This document shows, piece after piece, positions 25,301-40,300 of a stretch of 64,000 bases of DNA (position 1 is its first letter; each line of letters opens with the position of its first letter). The notes beneath the pieces were generated by a model, which did no database searches, was not told the origin of the DNA, and worked only from the letters and a program-made list of their open reading frames with translations. The stretch is from Pithys albifrons albifrons (taxonomy: Eukaryota > Chordata > Aves > Passeriformes > Thamnophilidae): NCBI RefSeq assembly GCF_047495875.1, contig NC_092467.1, positions 15,527,566 through 15,591,565 of the forward strand, read 5' to 3'. The translations under genes and the position numbers were made by a program.

Positions 25301-28300
25301 TACTAAACACAGAAATAGGAACCTATATAAAAAAGCAACAGAATGAACTCCAATATACACAAGGCATATTGTAAATCCAAGTCATTCAATCATTCAGCCT
25401 ATGAAGATTCAATGCTCCCAAAGTAGTTTTTGCAGAAAAACTGATCTTCAAGTTCAGCATAACTTCTAGCAAAGACTGAATAGTTTACTTCCTGATGACA
25501 ACTATTTTTGAAAATGTTTTAATAAAATTTCATCCTAGAGGAGTTTTTCTCTGCATACTTTTTTTTATTGTTTGAGAAATACATAAATATGACCTAAGAG
25601 TTCCAAGACCTTTATTTCAGTTGCATAATTTTCCTGTACAATAAACTTCTCTCATAAGCAGACAATTTCCTAACATAAGAATGTAACTACGTGGCTATAG
25701 GCAAAGATTTTGGATACAATAAGGCACTTATTTCACCTACTATTTTCTGAAAAAAAGGAAAAGATGGTATCAGTTATTACAAGACTCTGGTTGTAAATCC
25801 CTGCATATTTAAGGTAGTAAACTAATTGATAAAATAAACATCCTTTCTGCAGAAATCAATCTCTGCTTCACAGCTGTCAGTATATACCAACAAGCAAACT
25901 ACAAAAGAACAAAAAAAAACCCCGAAACAAATCCCCCAAAACCCCTAAAAATATTACCCCTCCAAAAAAAAAAAAACCCCAACCCACAAAAACCAAAAAA
26001 GCAACTCCCCCAAAGCAAAACAGAACAAAACCCCAAAAAATGTTTAGGCCTTCCTGGAACACTTACTTCATCCTCCAATACAATCAGTTTGTACACACTA
26101 GAGACAAGCAGCTTACTAACAGCATTATTCATTGTTGTTGCTAATGTCGACAATACTTCTTGTTTCACCTTGGCTAAATAGGTGAAATTTAATGTTACCA
26201 GCAAGTAGAACAACATAGGACACATACACAGACAGGAAATAAGTGCCTAAGAGAAAGGCATTGAATTGTGGAGATACTGAGTTTACAGCTGTGGATTATG
26301 ACCACACAGAAATACTAATTGTTGCCCTGTCTACTGAACACAATCATCTGCCTCAAACAACCAGCTATGAAAACTGTACATAATCATAAATTGAGGATAC
26401 AACAGAGACCATGTGGTTTCATTTCTGGAAGGTTCTTCTCTAAAATACATATACCCAGCCCTGATGTAACTGATAGAATGTAGGAAACTAATGCATTTCA
26501 ACTTAGCCCTTAAAAATATATAAAAATACGACAGCTAGAGTAAACTCCAGCTGAAGTGGAACAACAGTGAATTACCATGACATAGTGATGCAGACAGAAA
26601 TTATCTAAATTAATAATAATAGTCACATTTTATTCATCTCATCCTAAGGTTTTTTATTTTTTGAAAATTTCTTCATTTACAAAATTATGATACTGTTCAG
26701 ACATCCAGAGAATTAAAACATAGCTCATGCCCATACCTATCTGTAGAAAAATGTAAATTATGATGTATTCTTAAATTATTATACTTTCCAATCACATGTG
26801 CCATACTTTTTCAAATCTTTCCAGTTATTAATTGTAATCAATTTGCAACCTTCAGAAATAAATTACCTATGTTTCAGCATCATTTATGTTAACTAATAAT
26901 TGATTTTACTTAATGTGCTATCAAAATTGCACATCTATGTTTATTTCCCAAGTTAAACACAGCACTTGAAATATTATTAGCTTGTATGCCTCAGTGCTAA
27001 GTATTCTGTTAATACAATGAATGACCTACCAAAGTCACTGCTGACATTCCCTGCTAATTAAGTAAAAACAAGATCAAAATTAATAGTATCATTTAAAGCT
27101 CCAAGAGTTTGGTGAGCTCAGTTGCAAAAGGATTTTGGAATGTTTCTACTAAGGTTTACCTTAAACACCCAAATGTGAACAATGGAATTGGTGGCAGCTT
27201 TAACAGGAAAACCTGCCAATTCTTCTGCTTAAATCCCTTGTCTTTGACAAGCCAGTGTTCATAGAACTTTCACCAGCATCTTTTACTTTTTATCTACATC
27301 CCTCAAAAATGTTACACTTACAGTTCATGTCATGAGCATCTTCATACAGGTTCCTAAAACTTCCAGTAAGCACAACTACATCTGAGCAGCAAAAGCCTCA
27401 CAAGAATTTTGGTATAAAAGTAACCCCTTACAGAGGAAACACCTTTTCTATTTCTTACAGAGAAGGGACTTTCTTCTTCGATTTAAAAGCTGCAGAATAA
27501 ACAACTGCAGTTATGCATGCACTGAACATACAGCACTGAAAGGTAAAAAGTTATGTACAATCATTTACAATATACACTTCTAAGGTCTTCAAAAACATCC
27601 AGAGTCAAAAATATTTTTGAAATACCCTAGTTTCAGCTCTGGTTTCTCAGAATCCTGTTACCAAATCATTTCAGTTTACCTGAACAGCTCGTCTGGTCAC
27701 TATGCACCAAGATGAAACAAATTAATTCACAGATCTTTATGAGAAGGTTATGCTCTACTAAGAGATCAGAATCAAGCAAGATTATGACAGGAAGCACAAA
27801 TAAATTTTAAAATTATTTTTCAGAAAAGCTAAAGGAAAGCACTAGTAGTAGTTCAAGCATCAGTAGAAGGCCTGTGGTTCTGACAATAAAATTTCAACAT
27901 ATTAGTATCAGCTGGTGTAAAAAAGATCAGAAACTTACGCATCTAACATAAAAAAAGAACTTAGAAAAGCTTAGATATTTGCTGATCTAGAACTTTACAC
28001 ACTCTCCTCCCTTGCTACAAATTCTAATCTAGTAGATGGGACCCTTCCCTCAATGTTTGCAGACTGCTGTTCTGCCATACTGTTCAAACTAGTTTAGGAA
28101 AAAATAAGTTCTATATTTAAATATAAATGCTTAATTGAAATTAAATTCCACAATGGCAATAATCAAATTATGTTCAGGAGATACAAGGGTTCTGAACTCA
28201 CACAGGAATCATCATCTTCATCCAAAATCTAAAACTTTCTTTTAATGCTGCTCCTTTAGAAAAGACACTGAAAGTACCTAAGACCACAAATTCACTTGCA

Positions 28301-31300
28301 GTGAATGTTAATACAACACAATGTCAAGTTTCCTCTCACCTATACATTCTTGAAAGTGGACACAATTGTTTAGGAAATGTCCAAGGATCAGGCCTTGTAT
28401 TTGGAGCCACGTCCAACATGCCAGGCTTTCCCTTAATTACAGATTGTTTATAAAATTATGAGTGATTCAGATAATCAGTAAGAATGCAAATCAAACACTT
28501 GCCCATCAATTTCAAAAATTTCTTTCACAAAAAAATAGGATTCATATATCATACTCCCTTATAGGTCAGAGAAACCATTCCTCTTTCACACACCCACACG
28601 ACACAAGGAACACACCCCCCGACACAAGACAAGGAACACCTCCCGACACAAAAACAAAACACACACACACACAAAACAAGGAACATAACAAAGAAACTCC
28701 CAAGAATAAAACAGAACCCTAAATTTGCCTAAAATGGGTGGAAATAACATTATAGGAATGAACATCTGTATTTGTTAAATACATCGCACTCCCAACTCAA
28801 CCTCAGGGGATTGAAACAGCCTTTTCCGTTTTTAAGAACTTTTCACAGAGAAAAGAATTTCTATGTAAAGGCTGCTTAGACAAGGTTCTGTACATTTTCT
28901 TCTGAAAACTCAAAATTATAGTAATTCTTATTTCAATTTTTTTCATTTACCTTCTTTTTCCTTTCATAAATTAACTTGCATTTAGTTTTCCTGACCCAAA
29001 AGGTTCTCTGAAAATATGTGTGGGAAATTTGGTAGCATTTAGAACTTTGTCCTAGTAACAGTGCTCTCCCTCCCTCTCCCACTACCCAAATCCAAACTCT
29101 TACATACAATTTTAACTCCTTTTCATTCTATCTTCTCTTTTAAGTAAAGAAAATTGCTGAAGCACCAATTAATATCCAGCACTGTAGAGGACATCAAGAA
29201 AATGAAAACAAGAGGGACCTCCCTCTTTCAGAACCAGAAGCAAGTAAGAAAAACAAATGTTCTGGTGTTCCAAAATGGCTATGAATGCACCACACTGCAT
29301 TTCTGATCTACTCCAAAGTATCACCACGTCTTCACCTGTGGTTACAGAACTGCCAAAGAAGTGGTTCTCTGGTGCTGCCACACTGCTCCACCCAACACTG
29401 CACTCTGGCTAGCAATGGTGCAACCACATGACTGATCAGTGAGCTGCTCCAAGGGAAAATTATTTTGTTAGTACAGTTAAATGCTGGATTGGCTGATTCT
29501 GCAAGAGTGTAAGCACTCCAACAGGAGACAGTGTAGCAGAAACATGTGGAGTTGTTTGGGTTTTGGTTTCTTTTCTGCTTGTGCTAAGGATGTAGGAAGA
29601 GAAAGCACATTCTGGCAACTGCTGCCACCACAGCACCCTAAACATAACAGGAAATTGCACCCTGAATCCCAATCTCTTACTAATAGACTAAATGGAAAGT
29701 CTGCTACTAAAAATCAGTGATTATAGTGCTTGGCACATAAATACAGAAAATCAGGCATAGGAAAGCAGTGAATCAGGCAACTAATTGGAAACCCAGGCAA
29801 CCTCCTGATGCCATGAATCAATTCTTCCACATCTCTAAGAAAAAAACAAACAAACCAACACAAAAAGATAAACAGCAAGATAAAGAAAATAAGACCTCTA
29901 AAATCAGATTTCCAAGGGAACTCAATGCACATTGAACATATAGAAGCATGAAGTGTGAAAGAAGGCATTTGAGTAAGTGCCAATTAATGAAAAACCTTTC
30001 TATGTAGCATCACTGGAAATTTGATTAAAGAACAACCACACTCACTTTACTCTGACATTCTGAGATTCACCTGCTGCAATCTCAAACTGTAGGAGCAAAG
30101 TGAAGCTTTCTGCTTTAGCAGTCAATCAGAACAGAGCAAAACTGTTCTCCTGAATCCATAGGGTATTATGAAACTAGCACAGTATTCTGCCCTGTAATGT
30201 CCAGACTTGCAGATGTCTAAATGTGAAAAAGGTGATGTCACAGAGGAGAAAAGCTGTTCACCTTTGCTTAGAAGTTGTGCTTCCTCACTTTAAAGGCAGC
30301 TGTACAAGTTAAGTGTAGTTTCTCATTCCATCACCCACCAACAATTTAGTGTGCAGAAATGTGAAAGTTGCCTGTTGTTTTATGGGATTATTCTTCTCAG
30401 ATACCCAAAGGTTTGTGAGTATATACAAGGTCACTATAGTCTAATACATGTCAACAGTTTATCCCTCTATACCACAACAGATTCTTGTTCCAGTGTTCTC
30501 CCCTTGCAGAAAGGAAATTAGTCCAAGTATAAATTATAGATTTCTCCTTTGAAAGGGCATCACTTACCAGTAACTACCATGCTGCTCATGTTAGAGTTCG
30601 GGCTATTGAGTACACTGCCTGAAAGAAGTTCGTCAGATCCTCTCTAAAAAGAAAGAGACAGTAAGAGATTTTTTTCCTCTATTTTGTGATTTTTAGAGAT
30701 GATACTTCCTCTTTTCAGATAAGTGCAACAACTTGAAATCTAACTTAAGCACTGTATTTACATGACAATCTGAAATGAGAGCAGCCTAAGCAGTTTTTTA
30801 ACCCACCACTGAAATGAAGCCATCTCTGGCCACAATGAGAACCGCTGAACAAAAACTTTGTCCAGCATTTCAAACTAAAATATTATTATTATTAAATATA
30901 TTTAGTCTATTACAGTAACATTTAAATTAACTTATAGTTTTAATTCTTAAATACACATACATATTAAATTATTATATCTAGCTGAAACTACAAGGGAAAT
31001 CTATACAAATAGAAATATGGAGTTTAGCTCAATTCTGACACTTATTTAAAAAAAAGACTTGTTTTCACAGGAAATGATCAGTTTTCATTTGGGGGACATC
31101 CACTTGTTCTGCAAAACACAATTTAGGGCAGAGAATTACATCTTCATTGTAATTCTTAAAACATGACCAATATCAACTAATGAATGATTTTAAAGTGGGC
31201 TGCAAAAATCAGAAGAGGGTTTATATTGAAAACATATAAGATAATCCTTTCCTCTCAAATTATCTGTAAAATGGACATGTGACAGAGCTATAAAGCCTTA

Positions 31301-34300
31301 TGTTTCTCACACATTTTTTTCTTTTATCTTTTACCACCCAGCTCCTTTCATCCCTCAAGACTTCACCTCTGAAAAAGCCTACAAAATGATCTTTCAATTA
31401 AAAAAAAAAGCATCCTTTGAATATTATCTTTAATTTCTTATAGGTTCTCTCCCCACTGCAAAAGTATTTCCACAGCACCCTTAAGATTAATTCAAGTCAC
31501 AGCTAAAATGGAAATGAGGGAAGAAAACTGCTACTACCCATCCTTATAAAAATAAATGTTTTTAACACTGTTATGGACACTACAACAGAATCAAGAACAG
31601 TCAGTGAATATGTTTAACAGGGCATCACAATACTGCATAATAAATTAATCTGAGGCCATCACCTTTCTAGACAGCTCAACTGCAAGATGTATAAAAATCA
31701 AACCCTTACCATTTTATCACATTGCACTGCGTAGCAGTATGTTAGTTTATACATGTGCATGCACATAAAGTCATTAAAGTTTACTGAGTTTTCAAGATCA
31801 GAATCTTTGCACAGTTTATTTAATACTCTAAGCTCTGAAGGGTCCATAGCAGGCAATAAAGCTGTGCCTATTAGATCAGCAACAGAGTTCCCTTAAAATT
31901 GCAGCACACCTAATACCAAGATTAGGTAGGACCATGACAAGGACCACATCTTGTCCTTTTCAATATAAGGATGCATTTCTAATCAGATATAACCAAGGAA
32001 AAGTTTAGCTAGACAAAACTGAGAAACAAGATAAGAGAAGTTATGGGAACTGTTATTCAAACTACATTGTTTTCTAATGTGAATACAATACACTAACAAA
32101 GGCACTCAGTATGAGCTGAAACATAAACATTCCTTTGTCTTTAATATTCCATTTTTCTAACATAATACTGACAAGGGTAAAACATTGCACAGTTCAAGAT
32201 TACCAGTAGCACAAGCCTACTCAGTAATAACTGCAGGTTTTAGTGCTTGCAGCTAATCCCTCAGCCAGCCCTGCTTGCCTGGAAGCCCCTGGCTGCAGCC
32301 TGGGCAGCCCAACTCAATGGGGAGAAGTGGCAGCAGAAACTGAATCTGTTCATCCTCAGGCCGATTAAGAGAATTCAACAGCATTTTTTTCTTTTCTTCA
32401 GTATGACAGACATTGATTTGCAATGCTACAGCAGTTACCATGTAAACAGCTGGAGCAACCCCAGTACCACATGAATGCTCTTCCCAGAACATGCAGGAAC
32501 TTTACAATTCTGAAATATCTCAAATTTCAGTTGTCCTCAGCTTCAGAAAGTTACTTACAACAGCAAATGCTGAATGAAAGAATGCAAGCACGATTACATA
32601 AACTTCTGGTTCCTAGTAAATCAGGCTTTCAAAAAGCACAAATTACTCAATACAGTGGATATTCAGTTACTGTATCTGTGCTTCACCAACAGTTCTCTCC
32701 TCATTTTGAAACGTATTTTACATTTCATGAATACATCCATGGTCAATCACATGATGTTATCATTGCACCTGAAAGTTTTAACAGTTTTGTTTCGGAAGAA
32801 TAAGTAAATGTGAATTTCTTACATTGGCCTGTATCACAATTCTACACTTCTCTTATTTGCATAAATTAGTGTTCAAAAGTCTGATTCACAAATGTACAGG
32901 TCCATAAATGGAATATTCTTCAAGTTCCCCAGGAAATCACAAATATATAACAAACTTCTGCTAACTCATTCCCATACATACTTTCCAAGCTTTTGGTCAA
33001 AGATCTCTGATAACTGTATGAGTAAACATCACTAGATATACATGGCTGTTTTTCCTAATTGATTCTTAAGCAGCTTAGAACACCTTTGTACTTTGTTTAA
33101 TATGTAACTTTAAAACCAGCTATGCAACAAAAGACACAAGATGTGCTTGGGCACAGAATGATTAAATTACAAAATCAAAAGCAGTAACTGCCTGGCAATT
33201 GTGATTTACTTCAAAGGGTTATCTGAAGATGCCAGTTGTCTAGTAAAGCAATTTAATATAAGCATCCCAAGTAAGGCAATGTGTGCTCTTAGACTGGCAC
33301 TACTACATGACACAAGCATCTCCTGAATTACACAGACATAAATACTTATTTTACTTGCATTTATTTAGCAAAGATGAGACTTGATTCAATTTGTGCTTTG
33401 GGGTGCTTGGCTTTGGTTTAATGTGCATCTTCTTTTAGAGGGTGCTAAGCCAAAAAGGACTGGCATCTTGTTCCAAGAGCAAACCTTTTCATAACTCAGC
33501 TATGCCACATGTGAATTTCAAGAAGTAAAACCAGTTTTTCAAGCATCTTGAATATTTAATTAGTCTTATCTCAAGCACAGTAGTTCAGCTAGTCAAATCA
33601 TGCAAAACAAAGAAACCTTTAAACTAAATTACGTAATTGTACTGAGTGTTTCAGAGTAAGGAAATGAAACTAAGATCTTTGAAGAGCACAGCAAATCAGA
33701 TTCGAGAAGAATGGAAGATCCAAGAGCAATGTTCACTTTACTCTTTTCCCCATCTGTGCAAACTGCTGCGTTTAAAGAATCAAAGAAAGTTTGAGATTGT
33801 AGAACAATATTGAAGATCACACATACATAGATGGCAGAAACATTCACATCTAAGTTAAAATAACAAACAAAAAACACCACAATGATTTTATTTCATCACA
33901 GACTGCAAAGGAAAATTACTGTACCAGCAACACGGAAGAGACTAATTGAATATCCATTTTAGCATGAGGCAAGGAGATTATAAAGAACAAAATAAGAAGC
34001 ACAAACTGCTATTACACTACTAGTAGGTCATCTTCTGACACGTAGTCCTCAGCAGCACAAGTTTTCAATGCCTTATTTCTATTCTTACCTGTGTCAAGAA
34101 GATTAATGTATATTAACCTTCCACAAAAGCCAACCACTAACTACTTGTATCAGAGATATTTAGAACATTTCTTTATGAAACCAGCACCTGCAAAAATATT
34201 AGTACAAAAAATACACAAGGGAACTGCCAAACTAACATCTTGCAGTGGGTGAACCTTGAATTTATCACAGAGTCAATATCAGCCTCTCACCAAAGCCCAG

Positions 34301-37300
34301 GTTACCACACCCTTGCCCCCCACAAGAGCATTTCCATCCATGGTGTGAAAACTCCATGTTAATTTATGGCTTCACTCAATGGCATTATGTAAAACTGACA
34401 AGTAGGACCCACTTTCAAAAAAGATAAAGAATATACCAGCTCAGAATTTTAATATATATTTAAGAGAAAATTCAAAATTATATATATAAAAATTATTTTA
34501 TATACCACTTTGACATTATTGTTCATTTCCCTAAATGAATAGTTATTGTATATGCTGTCACTTCTGGAATTTAAAAAATCAACTATAGAAAGAGACAGAA
34601 GCTCCTAGCTTAGCAAAATAACTGCCCAGCTTCTTGCTTTAATAGTCACAGCTAACTCAAAATGCCTCACTACCCAGGCTGGATTTGTGTAGAAGGATGG
34701 CAGATTCCCCCCCGCCCCCATAACAAACTACTGTAAAGCTTTGTGCTATCACAGGTTATATTATGTAGCTATGCAATTTCAGGAAGTCATTACAGTCACA
34801 CTGTCCTCCCAGGCTAATCAAAATTATACTATTTAGAAGTCTTTGCCAACTATTTTCTCACGTGCCAGATAGGGCTTTAAATATTTCAACCATTCTCCAG
34901 ATTTTACTACATCCAAGGTACAACCAGAGAGTAACAACTTTGGCCTGAGAGTTACTAAAGCGACTTAGTCTTCTACACGTGAAAGTACTTTTTGACAACT
35001 GTTTATGTCCCAGAAACATGACCTGTTTTCCCAATAATTCAGGGGTATGGAGACCCTGATCAGAAGTTATGGCTGAACCCAACATACGAGTGTATTATAG
35101 AAGGCATGTTAGAAGCATGTGTAGAAGCACTAATATACTACAAGAATACTAAACCAATACCACAAGGAACAGTAAACATGTGACAAAACTGTACTTTGTT
35201 AAAAAGTCAACAATCACCTAAAATAATTTCTGAATTCCCACTGGAAAATATAAAGAAGACACTCAAAGATATTGAAAAATACATTTTCTGATAAATCTTC
35301 TCATTTGCAGTATTCAAATTTGCTGATATTAAAACCTCTCTCAAAAACCAGGATACTTCTGCCCTCCCATGTCCCTCTTCTCCCCCAGACGAAAGAAAAA
35401 TAGGAGAACTTTGGCTGCACTGCACATTTACCACAGTCATTCTCAGCCTACGGGCACAGATTTCCCAAGGGGTATGACAAGCCAGGAGACAGATCTCATG
35501 ATTTAAGGAAATCCAACAGCATTGTAAACCACTCCATTCTAACAACATCTGGAAACAATTTAAAAGGAAGAGCCAGAAATCTCATGGTATGGGAGAGGAA
35601 TAAAAGGACATGACAATTTCAACCCAGACATGAAGTATTCCCCTCTAACAGATACACACCTGTAAACACACTACTTTAATATCTGAATTAACTTTAAGTA
35701 CTGGATGTTGGAAACAACAGAACAAAAAACTTTAAACCTCCAAACAAAATATTTATAAATTTCATTGGCTTCACATGTGATGGATCAGAATTCAACAAAT
35801 GCCTAATTATGAACATGATACACTTTTAATGCATCGCTGCATACATATACCCTCACACACTCTTTTGCAAAGAAGAAACAGTTCATCTGCCTTATGCTCA
35901 ACCTACATTCACTACTGCTAAGACATACAAGATAACTTACCCCAATGAATTCATTACACCTTTCATATGTACAGGGTCACGGAAGATCCACTCAGGACAT
36001 GACGGTCAAGTCCGAAAGTACAGTCCAAAAGAAACTCCATGCAGGTTCATAAATATTTTGCAAAGCATACAGTTTAAACTACAAGTCTGTTATCACTTCA
36101 CCAGAAACTTACATGCAAGGAGTACACCTCTTGATTTTTTTTTAATTACACTATTTATATATATGAGCATGAAATCTTATCAAAAAAGGTCATGAACTCC
36201 ACGGGTGCTTGACAACTCACCTGTAACTTAATACTGAATGAAAAGTAAGTGATGTTAACTGGATACAATATGACCACCTTTCCATAGTTATTCTCCTTAT
36301 ATTTTCTTTTTCACCCTACTTCAATTCTTTTTTATACTCTCCTCGGCCAAGCATATACTGTTTATACAGCCAAACAACTAACTTTGCCATGTGAACACTC
36401 TCAATTTTTCAGTAAGAAAGGATCTAGAAGAAAATTAAGCTTTTATTCTTTTTTACTCACACAGTATATGCCATGTACCTCATTTATAAAAACACACAAA
36501 GTTTGTAGAAATTGAGCAAGAGCAATCAGCAGAATCTGAAAAGTCTTTTAGATTTAAAGGACACAATTCTCAATTTCCCTGAAAAGAGACTAATTTCTCA
36601 AAGCACCAGAAGATCAAGATGGACTATTAAACCAAAAAGCCAAAGAGTAAAGAATTAAATCTCCACTTGCCCCATGTCACATGCCTCCATTTGCAAACTT
36701 CCAATTGTAATGAAACTCTGCAGGCAAAATCTTGTTTAACACAAATCTACACGTCAAACATCCAGGAGGAAGTGCACTCACAAAATAATTTATTCCAGCA
36801 TTTCAGACTTTCTATTCCACTTTTACCAGGAAAGAAACTGTTACTCTCAAACAGCTGTACATTACTGGTGGTAAATTAGAACAGGCGAGAACAACTCACT
36901 AGAGCTCCCATCTGGATGTGTTCTCTGCCTTCCAGACAGAGAATCACGGCACCCACATGTGCAATTTGGTCCTTCAGTGGCAGTTTCTACACCTCAAAAT
37001 GTGATTCATGTGGAAGGTATTTTCTATTCAGCTATCTGCTATTTTGCACTAACACATTTAGAGCACTAGTGCTATTTTGTCTACAACTCAATACTCATGT
37101 TACACATTTATAGAAAAACTGATTTTATAAAAAGGCTAAATACAGCTGTATGTACTTGCAGACATGAAAAATACCCAAACTCTTATATCAAACATCACGG
37201 TCCCATTAACAGCTTGTGAATCCACAGCCTCATTTGAATCAACTACCACCAAATGCAGCAACCCTGCCTTCTCCCTGGCCCCAACAACCTGTTCTTATTT

Positions 37301-40300
37301 TGCCCTTCCCAATTCTATATTGCTACAAGCACTCATGCACCCACACACTTGGGTACAAATCTGAGTAAAAAGATGTAACTCACTATTGTGCCAGCTCAGC
37401 TTTATCCTGGTTAAGTTCCCAAGAGAGGTTTGGAAATTGGCTACCTAAGCATCTGTTGCCCAAGTATTACAGTGACAGAAGAAAATCAAATTAAGCTTGA
37501 TTTGCTTGTGAAAACATAGTCCAAAGACCTAAGAAATGGGAAAGGTATTTTCATGCTGGTATTAGCTAGTATTTTTCAGATCATAGAATCACAGAATGTG
37601 CCAAGTTGGAAGGGACCCACGAGGATCACTAAAGTCCAACTCCTGGCCCTGCTCAGCATCACCCCAAAGCATTTTACTTTGTCCAGCCCCCCTACTAAGT
37701 TGCAAATAAAGTGTTCTGTTACAAATGGAAAACAGGTGATTTCCAACAGTGACAGACATCAAAACACATCAAATAGGTATACTAAACCTTCCTTACACTG
37801 ACACATACTTCCTACATAGCACAAATTAATTTTCAACAGTCTTCCTTTCGTTCCATTTTCAGTTCTCCTTATTTTTCACATATATTGTCACAGAATGAGC
37901 ATTATTAAAAAAACCCCAAAAACTAGTACAATGAAAAAAACGTGGAGTAAACTTTTCTGAGAGAAAAACACAAAAGTCATTTCAAAAAGGGGCAACTTAC
38001 AGAAGTTACTGTTAGAAAGAGACCAGATGTCTTTTACTGTAAGAAGTTATTTTTTATCACCAAGGACATGTTCCCCATGCCACTGCTGAAAAGACAAATC
38101 TGGATGCCACCTCTAAACTTCTGAACACTTCTGAACTTCAGTCTTAGTTCACTGTTATAATGTTCCATATATTTTTTGCTGTCTACTGCTACTATCATGA
38201 CTAAGTACCATTGAACACAAAAGTTGTTAACTCTGGTTACTCTTTTATGAACGGGTTTAAAAATATAACTAACACGCTCACTTTTCTGTTTGAGAGAAGA
38301 AACCAGGCAGACAATAGGTAAGGTAATTTTCAAATGTGGATTGACATGACTAAAGATAAAATAAAGCATATTTTCCAAACAGGAGTCTTGTATCCAATTC
38401 ATTTCTCTAAGTACAACTGAATATACAACAAACATGCTGTATAACTGATCACCATATTTACTGTAGGTGAAAAATCTCAAGAAAGCATTGGCTGAAAGTA
38501 ATAGCCTGGCTAGTTCAATGTCCCCCAGGAAAATCCCTGCCCACCATCCAGTCACAATAAAAGCAGCGTTGAAAGAGCATTAAAACTGCTGATAGAATTC
38601 CTTGGATTCAAAACTTAATCCCTACACATTTCCCCAGCACCCCAAAACATAACACCAAGGAAAGGCTGGATGAATCATTCCAGTTGTTTATATACACCTA
38701 TAGATAAAGTAATCCTCAACTTTAAAAACTTTACATCAGTATATTAAGAGCAAGGAATAGTCACCAGAGAACAAAAAGGAAAAATGTTTCACATGGCCTT
38801 CAACAAAACATGAATGAAGCTGGCATTAAGCCTGCTACCCACACTGCATACATCAATTAGCAAGAAATTCCATTTTCCATTATTAATATCTTGAGATAAT
38901 TACAGAAGCTCCAAAATACATTCCAGTTTATTCCTCCCATATTTAACAGCTTTGTTCAGAAAAATCATCATCCTTATTTATTCCCACTACTTGCACACAC
39001 ACATTGTTTTCTTTTAACATCTGGACAAGAAGTCTATTTTTACACGGCAAAGAGCACAACTTTTTGACACTTCTGTGCCTTTCTTTGTATTTATTACTGC
39101 CATCAACATACATGGCTTGCCTTCTTTCTTATATTTGTAATATAACTTTTATAATCAACAAAAAGAAGCAGATATTTCATCTAGAGTGTCTGTTTCATTG
39201 TCTGGCCAGTATCTGAAAATAGGGTTCCAAAACTGTAACATATTTCATAGCACTCAAATTCTCAGAGACTGAAGTCGCTCATAGTACAGAATGAAAGGTG
39301 TGCAGAGTCCATTTACTTCTCCTGAAGTGAGAATGTCAGAATTCAAGGTTCAAGTAATATATGGTTTACCTGAGACTGTTTCTTCACTAGACATGACTGA
39401 GGGCAACTTACGGGGGGTTTTTTGCCCCAAAGCTGTTCACATGGATCAGTTTACTGCAGAAAAACTTGGAACTTCTTAAGGTATTCCTCCAAACTACTAA
39501 ATACATTATTAAATTTTAATCAGTTAATACTTTGTCCTCCCAGGCAACAGAGAAACAATCATGCCAGTTCATAGTTCTACTGTGACCAGCTCCCACTGAA
39601 GTGCTTCAGTAACTACACTTGACTCTCGATTCAAAGTGTGACTTTAAGCCCGTCTCCAACGCTGCACAAACATTCGAAGCCAGAGGGGTCCAGAATCCAC
39701 ATAACTGACTTCTTACAGCTCTTCCAAGAAGGAAGCTTGCTCAGAACACAATACAGGTACATCTGACAGAACAGCTGCTGTAGCTACAGGCTGGCTGTAT
39801 TATATAAGGACTAGCCCAAATCCAGCAGAATCAATACTGAAGCTGAGCAACAGAGCCCTACCAGACGAGGCCTGCCTTGGCAAGCAGTTAACACAAAACA
39901 GCTTCAGGTGAAAAGACAGGTATGTAGCACAAGCTAAAAAGTCCCTGAACACTCGTGAAGAGTTAACTCTATGCACTAGAAACGTTTACATTCCTACCTC
40001 TGAAATAGAATTGCCCACAAGCATTCATAAAGTTCCACTGTCCCATATCTTTGCTTTCTCAGTCTGTACTGTGAAGTACCAATCTAATTCCTGAGACAAA
40101 TTTGAATACAAAAGTGAAATAAACAGTAAATTAACAACACTCTGGAAGCCTTTTCCTTGCTACATAAAATATGATAAGTTCATAATCAAACTTGAGAAAT
40201 AAAAAGTATAGCAAAGCAAACACCCACTTCTGTGTCTATCTATTACAGGCAGCCACTTCTAAGTTCAGCTGTAACTGCTCTGAAAAAAGGAGGGGGAGGG

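Larger units (their letters stand above)
21732..30567 (-). other. PTBP2 intron 3, repeat-bearing
   Basis: 8.8 kb. It contains a weak LINE relic (22,430-22,500), a solo LTR (23,280-23,921), a CR1 tail (24,815-25,090), an A/C tract (25,887-26,040) and an imperfect tandem array (28,587-28,712). The rest is unrecognised AT-rich sequence. Confidence 0.85.
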
